Of a stretch of DNA of 64,000 nt, positions 18,116-29,600 are shown in pieces; position 1 is the first letter of the stretch; each line of letters opens with the position of its first letter. The stretch is from assembly GCA_963761445.1 (NCBI GenBank), contig CAVXHV010000001.1, positions 372,001 to 436,000 on the forward strand, written 5' to 3'. A program made the position numbers and the translations under genes. The DNA comes from CAVXHV01 sp963761445 (GTDB taxonomy: Bacteria > Planctomycetota > Planctomycetia > Isosphaerales > Isosphaeraceae). The notes beneath the pieces were generated by a model that ran no database searches, had not been told where the DNA came from, and saw nothing but the letters and a program-made list of their open reading frames with translations.

Positions 18116-20629
18116 TCAATGATTGAACAGGAACTCGCGGCTGCTCAGGAGGCCCCAGAAGATGTCCTCGACGATTTCATGCTCGCTCGAGTCGCCCGGC
18201 GGCGGCAGGAGTGCGATAAGCTGGCTGCGCTCGGCGTCGCTGGGATAGCGCGCCAGGCTGGCCAGATAGATCTCGTCGATCAAGGCCGGGGCTGACATTC
18301 CTTCCCGGCGCAGCTTGATCAGTTTGTCGAGGCGGTTGCCGGGCGTTTTCAACTTCTCGTTCAAAGTGATGCCGTTGGAGAGGTGCAGCACCTGGACCAT
18401 CGTGGGCTCGCTGGATCGCTCGCACTCGCAGACGATGCGCCGCGCATTGCGGCCGAAGGTTTGCAGAAAATAATTCTCGACGGCCGAGTCGTAAAGCTGC
18501 ACGGCCCGCGTGCCGAGCGGGTAGAAGTCGGTTTTCTGAACATCACCGCCGGGGAAGGTGATGGTGTCGAACTTGGTCGGCACCTGGCTCACTTGCACGA
18601 TCGCGTCGTGCAGGACCTCGGCCATCAATCGCCTGGGATAATACCGGGAATAGAAACGGCGATCGGCCTGGTTTCCCGGCAGCGGGCGGCTGGTGCGCTG
18701 GTAGGTATTCGACTGGAGAATGACCTTCATGAGGGCTTTGAGATCGAACTTCTGCTTCACCAGATAATCGGCCGCGGCGATCAAAAGCGCCTCGTTGCTG
18801 GGGGGGTTCGACACCCGCATGTCGTCGACCTGCTCGACCAGTCCAACGCCGAGGAAGTTGGCCCAGACGCGGTTGGTGATCGAGCGGGCGAAGTAGGGGT
18901 TTCCAGGCGCGGTGAGCCATTTGGCGAGGCTCACGCGGCGGTCGGCCGGGTCGTCAAAGGAAAGCGGGGTGCCGTCAAGCGGCGCCGGCGGCTGCGGCTT
19001 GCCCGTTCGGGGCTGCACCAGCTCGCCCGATTCGGCGACATAGAGTGTGCGCCGGCCGTCGCCCGAGCGGCCCTCACCGCCCCAGCCCTTCGCCCGGACC
19101 CGGGCGAACAGGCTCGCCATACTGTAGTACTGGTCGTTCGTCCATTTCTCGAGCGGATGGTTGTGGCACTTGGCGCAGCCGATCGACAGGCCGAGGAATG
19201 CCTGGGAGACGTTTTCGGTCATGTCTTCGGGAGACTGGCTGAGCGCATAGAAGTTGGTGGGGCCGTCCTCGACACTCTCGCCGGTTGCGGTGATGATCGC
19301 CCGGACGAACTGGTCCCACGGCGCCCCATCGGCGACTTGTTTGTGGATCCATTGATAATAAGTCTTGAGCGCGACGGGTCGCAGCCGCGTGCCGCTCAAC
19401 ATGAGCAAGTCAGACCATTTGTAGGTCCAGTAATCGGCGAATTCGGGCCGTTTGAGCAGGCTTTCGATCAGGGCGTCGCGCTTGGCGGGTGTGTTATCAG
19501 CGAGGAAAGCCTTGACCTCTTCGACTTCAGGCGCACGGCCGATCGTGTCCACATACGTCCGCCGCACGAATTCGGCGTCGGTGCAGGCCGGCGAGGCAGG
19601 CAAATTGAGCCGTGCAAGCTGCTTGTCGACCTGTTCATCGATGAAATTGCGCGGCTTGCGAGTGTCCGCGACCTCGGTCTTCGCGGGTGACTTGCTCACA
19701 TAGGGGACTGTGACCCGCGCAATCGCCAGGCGGCTGGCATACCAGGCCACCACTGCTCCTTCGCCGGGCCCGATGACCGAGGTCTTGCCCTGTTCGTCCA
19801 CGCGGCACACCGCCTCGTCGGCCGATGACCATTTCACCGAGCGAGTGACGTTTTCGGTACGCCCGCTCGAATAGCGGGCCCGCACCAGGATCTGCTGCGT
19901 CTGGCCCACGTGCTGGATCGAACGGGAGGGGAGGATCTCCAGTTGCTCCACGCGGGCGTCGTCGTCGCTGGGAGGCGGGGCGCCCGCGCTCAACCATTCG
20001 GCGAGGATCCGGTAGTCGAGCGAGTTGGTTGCAAACTTGATGCCCCCCTTGTGGGCAATCGCACCTGAGGGCTTCGCGAGCACCAGGCTACGCCCCGGGT
20101 CAGACAGCTCGACGCGACGGCCGCGATCTTGCTTGACGATGTTGAAGTAGTCCATCGCCGGATCGTAACCTCGTAGCGAGAGCCGGAAGCCCCCCTTGCC
20201 CGCAAGCGCGCCATGGCAAGCACCTGAGTTGCAGCCGAGCTTGGCCAGCATGGGCTCGACGTGACTGCGGAAACTCCACTCGAACGAGCGGCCCATGCCG
20301 GAAACGATGACCTGGGCCGTGGCCTTGTGGTCGCCGATGCTGGCCGTGATGGTGGTCTGGCCATCATGCGCAGGAATCACCAGCCCGTCGGCAACGGTGG
20401 CGACGCGGGGATCACTCGATGACCATGAGACCTTTTCGGTTACCTGGCGGCCGGCCTCGTCGCGCTCGATCTCTTGCAAGATCAGGTGCTGGCGGCTTTC
20501 GCGCGTGCTTAACTCGCACCTCGGGGGCAATAACACGAATCGATCGGCGGCCTGTGCACGAGGTGCCAGCGGCAGTGCGGCCGCCAGCATGGAAACGACA
20601 AGAGCGTGCCGGGTCATGTTCAGGAGCAC
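18116..20629 (-). CDS. Ig-like/DUF1549/DUF1553 secreted cytochrome-like protein
   Basis: This 837-residue protein has a signal peptide (ALVVSMLAAALPLAPRAQA), a BIG2-like Ig domain (WSSSDPRVATVADGLVIPA) and a cytochrome-like segment with CNSGACHG. A second Ig-like domain (VKWSSADEAVCRVDEQGK) follows, then DUF1549 with FVRRTYVDTIGRAPEVEEV and CAKCHNHPLEKW, and DUF1553 with NRVWANFLGVGLVEQ. It belongs to the same broad family as the gene at 5666 but to the Ig-containing subtype. DUF1501 lies 86 bases upstream and the cytochrome-WD40 gene follows with overlapping signals, so the three form an operon. Function unknown; periplasmic location predicted. Confidence 0.9.
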   Translation of the reverse strand: MLLNMTRHALVVSMLAAALPLAPRAQAADRFVLLPPRCELSTRESRQHLILQEIERDEAGRQVTEKVSWSSSDPRVATVADGLVIPAHDGQTTITASIGDHKATAQVIVSGMGRSFEWSFRSHVEPMLAKLGCNSGACHGALAGKGGFRLSLRGYDPAMDYFNIVKQDRGRRVELSDPGRSLVLAKPSGAIAHKGGIKFATNSLDYRILAEWLSAGAPPPSDDDARVEQLEILPSRSIQHVGQTQQILVRARYSSGRTENVTRSVKWSSADEAVCRVDEQGKTSVIGPGEGAVVAWYASRLAIARVTVPYVSKSPAKTEVADTRKPRNFIDEQVDKQLARLNLPASPACTDAEFVRRTYVDTIGRAPEVEEVKAFLADNTPAKRDALIESLLKRPEFADYWTYKWSDLLMLSGTRLRPVALKTYYQWIHKQVADGAPWDQFVRAIITATGESVEDGPTNFYALSQSPEDMTENVSQAFLGLSIGCAKCHNHPLEKWTNDQYYSMASLFARVRAKGWGGEGRSGDGRRTLYVAESGELVQPRTGKPQPPAPLDGTPLSFDDPADRRVSLAKWLTAPGNPYFARSITNRVWANFLGVGLVEQVDDMRVSNPPSNEALLIAAADYLVKQKFDLKALMKVILQSNTYQRTSRPLPGNQADRRFYSRYYPRRLMAEVLHDAIVQVSQVPTKFDTITFPGGDVQKTDFYPLGTRAVQLYDSAVENYFLQTFGRNARRIVCECERSSEPTMVQVLHLSNGITLNEKLKTPGNRLDKLIKLRREGMSAPALIDEIYLASLARYPSDAERSQLIALLPPPGDSSEHEIVEDIFWGLLSSREFLFNH

Positions 20630-20715
20630 CTCGTCAAGGTATCCGGGCGAACTTCCAAGCCGCGTGCGGGGAGGGATTGGATCGCCTCGTCGTGGTCAGC
20701 GTGTTCGCATGTCGT

Positions 20716-22092
20716 TCAGAAAAGCTCATGAATCTCGCGATGTCCGGCGTCAACCAGCGGAAACGGCCGTCCGGCCGGTCCGGGGAGCTTGGTTTCGAGG
20801 TCCAGGCCCAGGCTGTGGAAGATGGTGGCGGCGATGTCCGCCGGCTCGACGGGGCGGTCGGCGGGCACGGCACCGATCGGATCACTCGCGCCGACAATCC
20901 TGCCTCCTTTGACGCCGCCGCCGGCAAACGCCACGGTGTAGCAGAGTGGCCAGTGGTCGCGCCCGCCGGCCGGGTTCACCCGCGGTGTCCGGCCGAATTC
21001 GGCCAGGTTGCACACCAGGGTTGAGTCAAGCATGCCCCGCTGCGAAAGGTCTTCCAGTAGCGCCGTGTACGCCTGATCATACATCGGGCAGACGATATCG
21101 CGCATTCCCTCGATCGAGGTGAAGGGTTTCGAGCCGTGGATGTCCCAGGTGATCTCGTCGAAAACGGTCAAGAACGCGTTGATCGTGACGAAGCGGACGC
21201 CTCCCTCGATCAACCGGCGCGCGAGCAGGCAGCACTGGCCGAGCCGGGTCATGCCGTAGCGCTCGCGGGTGACGGTCGTCTCCTGGGAAAGGTCAAATGC
21301 CTGGCGAGCTTGGGGGCTGGTCATGAGCCGGAATGCGGAATGGAAGTTGCCGTCCAGGAGCGCGGCGTTCTCGGAGGCTTCAAAAGTGGCGACGGCGTCA
21401 TCGACGAGCTCGCGGATCTTGCGGCGGCGGTCCAGGCGAACCGAGCCGATTTCCTTGGGAGGCAGCAGGTCGGGCACGCGGAAACCGGGTTTTGAGGGAT
21501 CGGCGTTGAGCGCGAACGGGTCATGCGCCTTGCCGAGGAAACCGCCGGCCTGGCCGTTGGGCAAGTTGCCGCCACCACGGCCCATCAGCTCGGGGAGTAC
21601 CACGAAGGGGGGCAAATCGGTTTTGCGGCCGCGCAGGTAACCGACCGCCGAGCCGACGTGCGGCGTGTTGACGCCGCCGCTGAACAGCCGGCCGGTCTGC
21701 ATCATCTGCCAGCCGGCGTCGTGCACGGCGGCACCGCCGTGATGGACCGAGCGCACGAGTGAGAACTTGTCGGCAGCCGCGGCCATGCGAGGCAGGATCT
21801 CGGAAACCTGGATGGCCGTCGAGGCGGTCGAGACAGGCTTGAAGGGCCCGCGGATCTCGGTGGGTGCATCGGGCTTCATGTCCCAGAGGTCCATGTTGCT
21901 GGGCGCGCCGAGGTTGAAAATCATGATGCAGGCGCGGTCGTCGCCTTCCGGCTTGACGGCACCGGAAGCGCGGGCGGCAAACCAGTGTGGCAGGCCAAAG
22001 CCGATTGCGCCCAGCGTGCCCGCCTGCAGGAAGTCACGCCGGCTGACGCCGCCGCAGGTGAACGCCTTGCCTTGACCGGTTAGCTTGAGCAT
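20716..22092 (-). CDS. DUF1501 (sulfatase-like) Tat-exported protein
   Basis: The 458-residue product begins with a Tat signal (SRRDFLQAGTLGAIGFGLPH). It contains DUF1501 landmarks: CIMIFNLGAPSNMDLWDMKP, SVHHGGAAVHDAGWQMMQTG, LAEFGRTPRVNPAGGRDHWP and VAFAGGGVKGGRIVG. It is the first gene of the minus-strand cluster with the Ig/DUF1549 protein. The family has an alkaline-phosphatase-like fold. It is only distantly similar to the DUF1501 protein at 8156, consistent with pairing to a different PSD1 subtype. Confidence 0.9.
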   Translation of the reverse strand: MLKLTGQGKAFTCGGVSRRDFLQAGTLGAIGFGLPHWFAARASGAVKPEGDDRACIMIFNLGAPSNMDLWDMKPDAPTEIRGPFKPVSTASTAIQVSEILPRMAAAADKFSLVRSVHHGGAAVHDAGWQMMQTGRLFSGGVNTPHVGSAVGYLRGRKTDLPPFVVLPELMGRGGGNLPNGQAGGFLGKAHDPFALNADPSKPGFRVPDLLPPKEIGSVRLDRRRKIRELVDDAVATFEASENAALLDGNFHSAFRLMTSPQARQAFDLSQETTVTRERYGMTRLGQCCLLARRLIEGGVRFVTINAFLTVFDEITWDIHGSKPFTSIEGMRDIVCPMYDQAYTALLEDLSQRGMLDSTLVCNLAEFGRTPRVNPAGGRDHWPLCYTVAFAGGGVKGGRIVGASDPIGAVPADRPVEPADIAATIFHSLGLDLETKLPGPAGRPFPLVDAGHREIHELF

Positions 22093-22333
22093 GCAACGTC
22101 TCCCGGATGAGTTTTCACGTGCGGCCCGATGGCGCCGGTGGAATCTCCACGAGCCACCGTCGCGGAAACCGAGCCGGAGATTCTGTAGGGCTTACGAGCG
22201 CACGATTTCCGGCGGGCGGGTTCTAGCGCGGAGGGTCTTACCACTTAATCCAAGGATACCCTGAAAAGCCCCGGCGGGCTAGGAGCGCGTCCGACCGAGA
22301 GCGTCCGAGTCGCGAATACCATGCACTTTGAAG

Positions 22334-25300
22334 TCAGTCGGTCCGCCAAAGGCGAACGGTGTTGTCCAGGCTGCCGGAAGCGAGCGTCTTGCCGTCTGGA
22401 GAAAAGGCGACCGAGACGACGTTGCTCGAATGGCCATTGAGCGTGCTCTTGAGAACGCCGGTCGTGACGTCCCAGAGTTTGATCGTGTTGTCACGGCTCC
22501 CCGAGGCAAGTGTCATCCCGTCGGGCGAGAAAGCCAGGGCCGCGACCATTGTCGCGTGACCATACAGGACGGCCCGAGGCAGACCGCCAGACACGTTCCA
22601 GAGCGTGATCGAGCCGTCGTTGATACCCGAAGCGAGGGTCGCTCCATCAGGCGAGAAAGCCAGGGCGTCGACGTTCGTGTCCCGGTCGAACAGGCTGGCC
22701 GCGCGGCGGCCGGTGGCGCCGTTCCAGAGCCGGATTTCGTTGCTCGCTGTTCCCGAGGCGATGGTTGCGCCATCGGGAGAGTAAGCCAGACTGGCGACCC
22801 AGCCTGTGTGGCCCTGGAAGTGATTGCGCTCGCGGCGCGCGGCGACGTCCCAGAGCGTGATCGAGCCATCAGGAGAACCTGCTGCCAACGTCTTACCGTC
22901 GGGCGAGTAGACAATGCGGGAGCTCCCGCTGTTGCCGGTCGTCTTGCTCCCGAGCGTTGCCGTAAGGCGGAAAGTGGCGGCGTCCCAGAGCGTGATGGTC
23001 CCGTCCCAGCTCCCCGCAGCGAGTGTCTTGCCGTCGGGCGCGAAGGCAACCGAACGAACCTGGTCGCTGTGCCCCTCGAGGGTGGTGACGTGCGTCCCGC
23101 CCGCCACGTTCCAGAGCCGGACGGTACGGTCCCGGCTCGCCGAGGCCAGCAATTGCCCGTCGGTTGAGAAGGCCACAGCTTCGACGGCCATTGCGTGACC
23201 CTCGAGAACGTCATGGGGCCGGTCGTCCGAGACGTCCCACAACTTGACCAGATAATCGCTCGCGCCTGATGCCACGGTCTTGCCGTCGGGAGCGAAGTCG
23301 ACGCACTGGACCTGATTCGCATGTCCTCTGAGCCGCGTGCGGAGGCGGCCTCGGGAGAGTTCCCAGAGGATCACGGAATTATCAAGACCACCCGAAGCCA
23401 GGAACCTGGCGTCCGGCGAGAACGACAGTGACCAGGGTGTGCCGTCGTGACCGACCAGCGCAGGACAGACATCCCGGCCTGTGGTCAAGTCACGCACCAC
23501 GATGGTCTTGTCTTCATAACCCATGGCCACCCGTCGTCCGTCGTGAGAGAACGCAAGCGAGCGGACGGTCGAGGGCCGGGATACAACCCGCAGCTCCTCG
23601 GCGGCCCAAGGAGGATCGAACCGGGTGCCGGGTCGGCCGGCGCCTGCGGCGCGCTGAGGCAGAATGACGCGGCGAACCGTGACGGTGCCGTCCTTGACGC
23701 CGACGCCCACGGCCCAGCCCCCGGGAGCGAGAGCGATCGCCGGGGGGTGATCGTCGCCCGGGAGGGTATCGGCACGGACCGCTGTCCCGTAGACGGCCGG
23801 GCCGGCGACCCCGGTGGCAAGGTCGAAGCATTGCGTCAAATCGTCGAAGCAGGCGGCAACGAGCGTGCCGCCGTCAGCCGAGAACTCGAGTGCAGCCACG
23901 CGGCCGCTTTGCGCGATGAGCTTGCCTTTGGGAGAGCCCGTCCGCCGATCCCACAGCAGCACGAAGGGATCATCGCCGGAAGAAGCTACGGTCGCATCGT
24001 CGGGTGAGAATGCCAAGGCCCTGACCGGCCCGGTATGGCCGTCGAGAACAGCCGTGCGCGCGCCAGTGTTGGCGTCCCAAAGCATGATGATCGAGCAGTC
24101 GGCCGTGCCGAGGGTCGCACCATCGTGGGAGAAGCGGGCTGCGGCGAGCCGTTCGCGGTGGCCGACCAACGTGCGACGGGCAGCGTGCGCCTCTCGCCAC
24201 CAGTAATACCACTCGAAGCGGCGCTGGTCGAGCCACCAAGGGTCGTGCCGATAGGGCTCGAGCAGCTCGACGACCTGCCGGACGTTTGACGTGTCCCACG
24301 CCTGAGCGACATTATTCATCCTGGCAAGATAAAGGTCGCGCCGGCTCCGCAGCGCGGCGGCCCGTCGCGACGGCCGTGATGGTCAGCAGCAGCATCGCGA
24401 ATGCGGCTGCCATGCCGGCGATCCCGGGATTGCGCCGGCACCACCGCCAGAGCCGGCCTGCCGGCCCGGTTCGGCGGGCGAGCACCGGCCGGTGCTCGAG
24501 GAACCGGCGCAAGTCGGCGGCTAGGGCCTCGGCGGTCGCGTAGCGCCGTGGCGGGCTCTTGGCGAGGCATTTCAGGCAGACCGTCTCCAGATCACGAGGC
24601 AGCGACGGCTGGAGTCGAGAGGGGGGCACCGGTTCGGCCGACTTGACCAGAGCGAGCGTCTCGAGCACGGTGGTTGCCCGAAATGGCGGCCGGCCGGTAA
24701 TCGATTCATAAAGGATGGTTCCCAGGGCATAAACGTCAGCCGCCGGACCCACGTCGTGGATTCTGCCTTCCGCCTGCTCGGGGGCCATGTAGCTCGGCGA
24801 GCCGAGGACCGAGTTTGAAAGGGTCAGCCCCGAGTCGGACCCCGTCAGCTTGGCCAGGCCAAAGTCGGCGACCTTCGCGCCCCGTCCTCGCCCAGCAGCA
24901 CGTTCGAGGGTTTGAGGTCGCGATGGACCACGCCAAGCTGGTGCGCATGGTGGACGCCGCGTGCCAGGGCCTCGACCAGGCTGGCCGCGTCGCGCGCGGC
25001 CAGAGGAATCCCGCCGAGCCGGGCGGCCAGCGTGCCGCCGCCGACATACTCCATCGCGAAGAAGGGGCGGCCCTCGTGCTCGCCGACCGCGTAGACCTCG
25101 ACGACGCTCGGATGACGAACCCGCGCAATCGCCTGCGCTTCAGCGAGGAATCTGGCGACTGCCTCTTGCGGCGCCCGTGCGCCGGCCAGGACCATCTTGA
25201 GCGCGACGGTGCGATTGAGCAATGACTGCCACGCCAGGTAGACCACCCCCATGCCGCCACGTCCCAGCTCGCGCTCGATCCGATAACCCTCCACACTCGG

Positions 25301-25779
25301 CAAGTTGAGTGATGGATCGCTCGGCGTGCCGACCGGCAGCGGACCCGATGTGCCCCGGGAGAGGACCGTGTTCGCGCCGACGCCCGGTCGACGGCAAGCT
25401 GCCGGTGCAGCCGCGCGGCAAGGTGAGGGAACCGAGACGAGTATTCGGCCTCTCCAGGTGACTCGCCCAGCTCGGTGCGCACGGCAAACTCCGAATAGAT
25501 CACCTCGAAGCTGCTCTCGGCGATCGCCGTGTGAAATCCAAGATAGGTCTCTGCGGGGATGCGCTGTCCCGCTCGCCAGCGCTCGATCAAGTCGACGCAC
25601 GCCAGGTCCACCCACTCGTCACTCGTCAAGTCCTTATTGAGCCGCAGCGCCTCGCGCAGCTCAGACGGCCCCCCCTCGAGCGCGCTTGACGCGGCGGCGC
25701 CGACCGTCTCCGGCACCGCGTCATCGCCAATCGGTTCGCTCACGGCCGCCTCCTGAACATTGACGGGCAGCCCCGCCAT
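22334..25779 (-). CDS. Ser/Thr protein kinase fused to WD40 propellers, interrupted by three frameshifts
   Basis: The N-terminal 130 residues (WVDLACVDLIERWRAGQRIP) are the usual planctomycete leader. Then comes a Hanks-type kinase: glycine loop ELGRGGMGVVYLA, VALK lysine, HRDLKPSNVLLG, DFG in VADFGLAK, and GSPSYMAPEQAEG. A membrane helix (GIAGMAAAFAMLLLTITAVA) leads to a long periplasmic WD40 region of about 14 repeats (e.g. LEGHSDQVRSVAFAPDGKTL). The reading moves through three frames, with breaks near 25375, 24875 and 24355. Joined, the parts give about 1,148 residues with no conserved motif lost, so base-level errors are likelier than decay. The sigma gene at 25795 is 15 bases upstream, so the two form an operon. 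In such pairs the kinase is thought to control the sigma factor. Confidence 0.8.
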
Positions 25780-25794
25780 ACGATTGGGCCGAGC

Positions 25795-26403
25795 TCACGA
25801 AAACGATACCCCTGCCTCATCATCGAGGCCCAGCTCGCGCGCCACTCGATCGACCGCGCGAGCCCATTGCTTGCGCCGCGCTTCGGCACTGCCGCCGAGC
25901 TCCGCCGCAACCTGGGCCCAGCCGCAATCCGCCATGCGTAGGTCGCCGATCCCACGTTCTTCCTCGGACAGCCGGGACCGGAACTCCTCGAGCAGCTCAC
26001 GGCCGGCGACGATCCGGCTGGGGGTAATCTGGTCAGCCGGCAACATGTTCTCCGAACCGATCTCGCTCGTGCGGCGCACGTCGCGTCGTTCGGCCTGTTG
26101 CCGCTTGACATACTCACACAGCTTGTTGTGCGCCATCACCGCGAGCAGTCCCAGCAGATTGTCAGGGGCCGCAAGCTCGTACTGACCGGCCGACGCCCGC
26201 ACGAAGAAATTAGCCAGAACCGACTGGCACACATCCATCGAATCGAACGTCCGGCGAAATTCCCCGCCGCGCAGTCGCAACCACGTCCGCACCCGGATCC
26301 GGACCTCTGGCTCGAACTGGCGGACGAGCTCGGCGGCCGCCTCCGGGTCACCTGAACGGACCCGCCGGACCAGCTCGGTGAACGATTCTTCGAAGTCGTC
26401 CAT
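25795..26403 (-). CDS. ECF sigma factor, planctomycete kinase-linked type
   Basis: The 202-residue product has sigma region 2 (VRIRVRTWLRLRGGEFRRTF, then DSMDVCQSVLANFFVRASAG) and a region 4 with GWAQVAAELGGSAEARRKQW. It is the ECF group usually encoded beside Ser/Thr kinases in planctomycetes and lacks a cognate anti-sigma factor. It is transcribed away from the giant surface-protein gene, whose start is about 200 bases off across a divergent gap. That gap probably holds both promoters, but I could not pick convincing -35/-10 elements. Confidence 0.88.
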   Translation of the reverse strand: MDDFEESFTELVRRVRSGDPEAAAELVRQFEPEVRIRVRTWLRLRGGEFRRTFDSMDVCQSVLANFFVRASAGQYELAAPDNLLGLLAVMAHNKLCEYVKRQQAERRDVRRTSEIGSENMLPADQITPSRIVAGRELLEEFRSRLSEEERGIGDLRMADCGWAQVAAELGGSAEARRKQWARAVDRVARELGLDDEAGVSFS

Positions 26404-26610
26404 GCGGCGAGCTCCAGGTCTGGCGACTTCCCATGATAATCGTGACAGAACCCGCCGCGTCGGGCAAGTCGCACGGCATGCTGCGGAACGATTTTCGGCG
26501 AATTCTGTCCGGCTGCCCTGGCAATCTCCTTGGAACTATCAGGCGATCTGCTCCATCTGCCTCCGGCGAGCCGGCGGCCGACACTGGCATCATTTCACAG
26601 GAGAGGCTCC

Positions 26611-29600
26611 ATGTTCGGCACCCCGCGATCGGTGATGGGCGTGTTCACACGCCGCGTGTCCCGTTCCCTCTCGGGTGGGTTGTGCCGTCGTCGGAGACGC
26701 CGGTTGGAGACGCTCGAATGGCTCGAGGGCCGCACGCTGTTGTCGACCTATATCGTGACCAGCACGGCAGATACGCTCACGAGCGGAAGCCCCACCCAGG
26801 GTACCCTTCGATGGGCCGTCGATCAAACGAATAACGGCGATGTCATCGACTTCAACCTGGGCACGCAGGCACAAACGATCAACCTGCGCAGCTTCCTCGA
26901 GATCACCAAGAGCATCACGATCGATGGGCCTGGAAGCAGCCTGCTGACCGTGAGCGGCCAGAACCAGACGTCGATCTTGCAGATCGACTCGGGGGCCGTG
27001 GTGACGATCAGCGACCTGACGCTGGCCAACGGATACGAAAGTAGCTCGAATCTGGGTGCGGTCGCGGTCAACTCGGGGGCCAACCTGTCCCTCGTCACCG
27101 ACGTGATCACCACGAGCGGTAATCAGAAGTTCACGGCTCTGCACGGCGGGGCCGTCTCCAACCAGGGCACGCTGAGCGTCATCGACAGTACGTTGTCGAA
27201 CAATCTCGCAGGCAGCGGAGGGGCGATCTACAACAACGGAGGAACGGTCGTCCTCGTGAACAGCACCCTGTCGGGGAACACGGCGAGCGTTTCCGGTGGC
27301 GCGGTCTTTACCAACGGCGGCACGGTGACCATCGGGAATTCGACGATCGCGAACAACTTCGGGGCAGCCTTCGGGGGGGGCATCGAGGCCGCGGGTCCGG
27401 TGACGGTGACCAGCAGCACTTTCTCGGGGAACAAAGCCGAAACAGGCGGCGCCATCGATAACAGTCTCGGCGATTTTGCGGTGACCGTGCAGGACTCGAT
27501 CCTCGCGGGTGACCAGGCCAACCCCGGCCCCGAGTTCGCGAACTCCGTGATCTCTGGCGGTAATAACCTGGTTGCCGAGACCGACGGTAGCACGGGCTGG
27601 GTGGCTTCAGACCTGACCGGCACCAAAGCTTTTCCGCTGGCCGCGAAGCTCGGGTCCCTCCAGAATAACGGCGGGCCGACCCAGACGTTCCTTCCCCAGT
27701 TCGGCAGCCCCGCAATCGGGGCAGGCGCAAACGCTGGCCGCTAACGTCAAAGATGCCGCCCCGGACCCAACGAAGTGGGCCATCCAGACGGTCTCGGGTC
27801 AGTCCGGCTCGAATGTCTTCTCGAGCGGAACGCAGATGCAACTGATCAACGGCGGGACGCTCAACACGCTAGAGCAGTACAACCCCGTCAACGGCGGCCT
27901 CCACATCACGGGTGACTGGACGTTTTCAGGCGCGAACGATTTCCTGCAGATCCTCACGCGCAGCGATGGAACGCCGACCGCCTTGACCGGCCAAACCCAG
28001 AACGGCGTCCAGTTCCAGGCCGAGAATAACAATGTCACGATCGTCGGCAACGGAAACGCCGTCGTCTCGAGCGCAACCTCGGCCTCTCTGACAATCACCG
28101 CCGGCGCGACCTATTCCTTCAACATCGTCGACAATGGCACCAACCTGAGCTTCACCTTGACGCAGTTGGGCGGCTCTGGGGCATCGGTCACCATCACGGC
28201 GCAGAGCACGTCGACGCTGCCGGTGAACCTCGTGAGTTTCCACAATCGCGTCGGCGGCCACACGTCCCTGCTCTCGAACGTGACCTTGAAGGACGACGCC
28301 ACGGGCGAAGTCCTGCTGGCGGACAACTTCGCGAACAACTCCGTGCTGGCCACCGACCAGCGCGGCGTGTCGCGCGAACCTCTCGGGGACGCCATGGACA
28401 TCGGCGCCGCGAGCGCAATCACCTCGACCGGCACCGATCCCTACTTGCCCGGCTGGACGGCAAACGGCGGCGCCACGCTTGCCTCGGGCCTCGCGACCCT
28501 CGTAGACGGAACGAACCAGGCCTCGAGCCTCTGGAATGACCAGCAGTTCGGCGTTGGCACATTCTCCGCCAGTTTCACCTACACCGACACAGCCATCGCC
28601 TCTGGCGACAACGCAAACGGCATCGCGTTCGTCCTCCAGAACGACAACGCCGGCACAAGCGCGCTGGGGTCCGGCGGTGCTTCGCTCGGATACGCAGGGC
28701 TCAATCATAGCCTCGCCGTGGCCTTTAATGTCTCTTCGGCAAACACGATCGGATACGAGTTCCTCACCGACGGGGTTGTCGACGGCAGCTACCAATCCAC
28801 CCTCGACGTGAACCTCAATAGCGGTCAGCCTGTAACGGTCAACCTGACGTACGAGAACACCACCCTGGAAATGGTCTTGATGCAGGGCATAACCGAATTC
28901 GGGGCTCACATGATCGTGAACCTGCCGTCCATCCTCGGGTCCTCGAGCGCATACGTGGGCTTCACCGGCGGCTCTGGCTCACAAGGCTCATACCAGACGG
29001 TCAGCAATTTCACCTTCAACGATGCGAACTCGATGGACGCGACGTTCAGCAGCACGCCACTGATCCCCGGGCTGCTCTCCTCAGCGGACGGTTCACACTA
29101 CATGAGCGTGGCCGAGTCTTTCGGCCTGACCACCTTGACGGCCGCCAGTTTTCACGGCCTGGCCCCGGCGCCCGCCCAGGGCCTCGCCGCCGTCCTCATG
29201 ACGACTGGCCCGGGGGCCTACGCCACAGCATTTCCCGGCTACAGTTACCTGTTCCTGATCAACGACACGAGCACCCAGTCCGATCCTTACACGCTCAACT
29301 TGCCGGGGCTGGGGATCGGGACCGGGACCACGACCCCGCTCTTGAACGGCGGCTGGTTGAACGATCCGGTCTTCGGTGGGCCCGGCCCGCAACCTCTGGC
29401 CGGCCTGGCCCCGGGCCAGGTCTACGCGGTGCTCGTGGCCAACGGCCAGACTGGTTACAACGTATCGGTCCAGTCGTTCCAGCGCAGTCTCAACTACGGC
29501 CTTTCTCTCGTAACGGGTTCCTATTACTACTTGAATACCTTGTCACCGCCAACGGTCGTCGACGACCCGGCTCAGGCTGTGTCCACCGCCGATGCGACGC

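Noticed and set aside
17007..19690. Long plus-strand open frames (about 370 and 435 codons) opposite the cytochrome/DUF1549 genes
   Set aside because: They are mirror frames of well-supported minus-strand genes. Their translations are rich in Arg, Gly and Ala with no recognisable motif, as expected in high-GC coding DNA.
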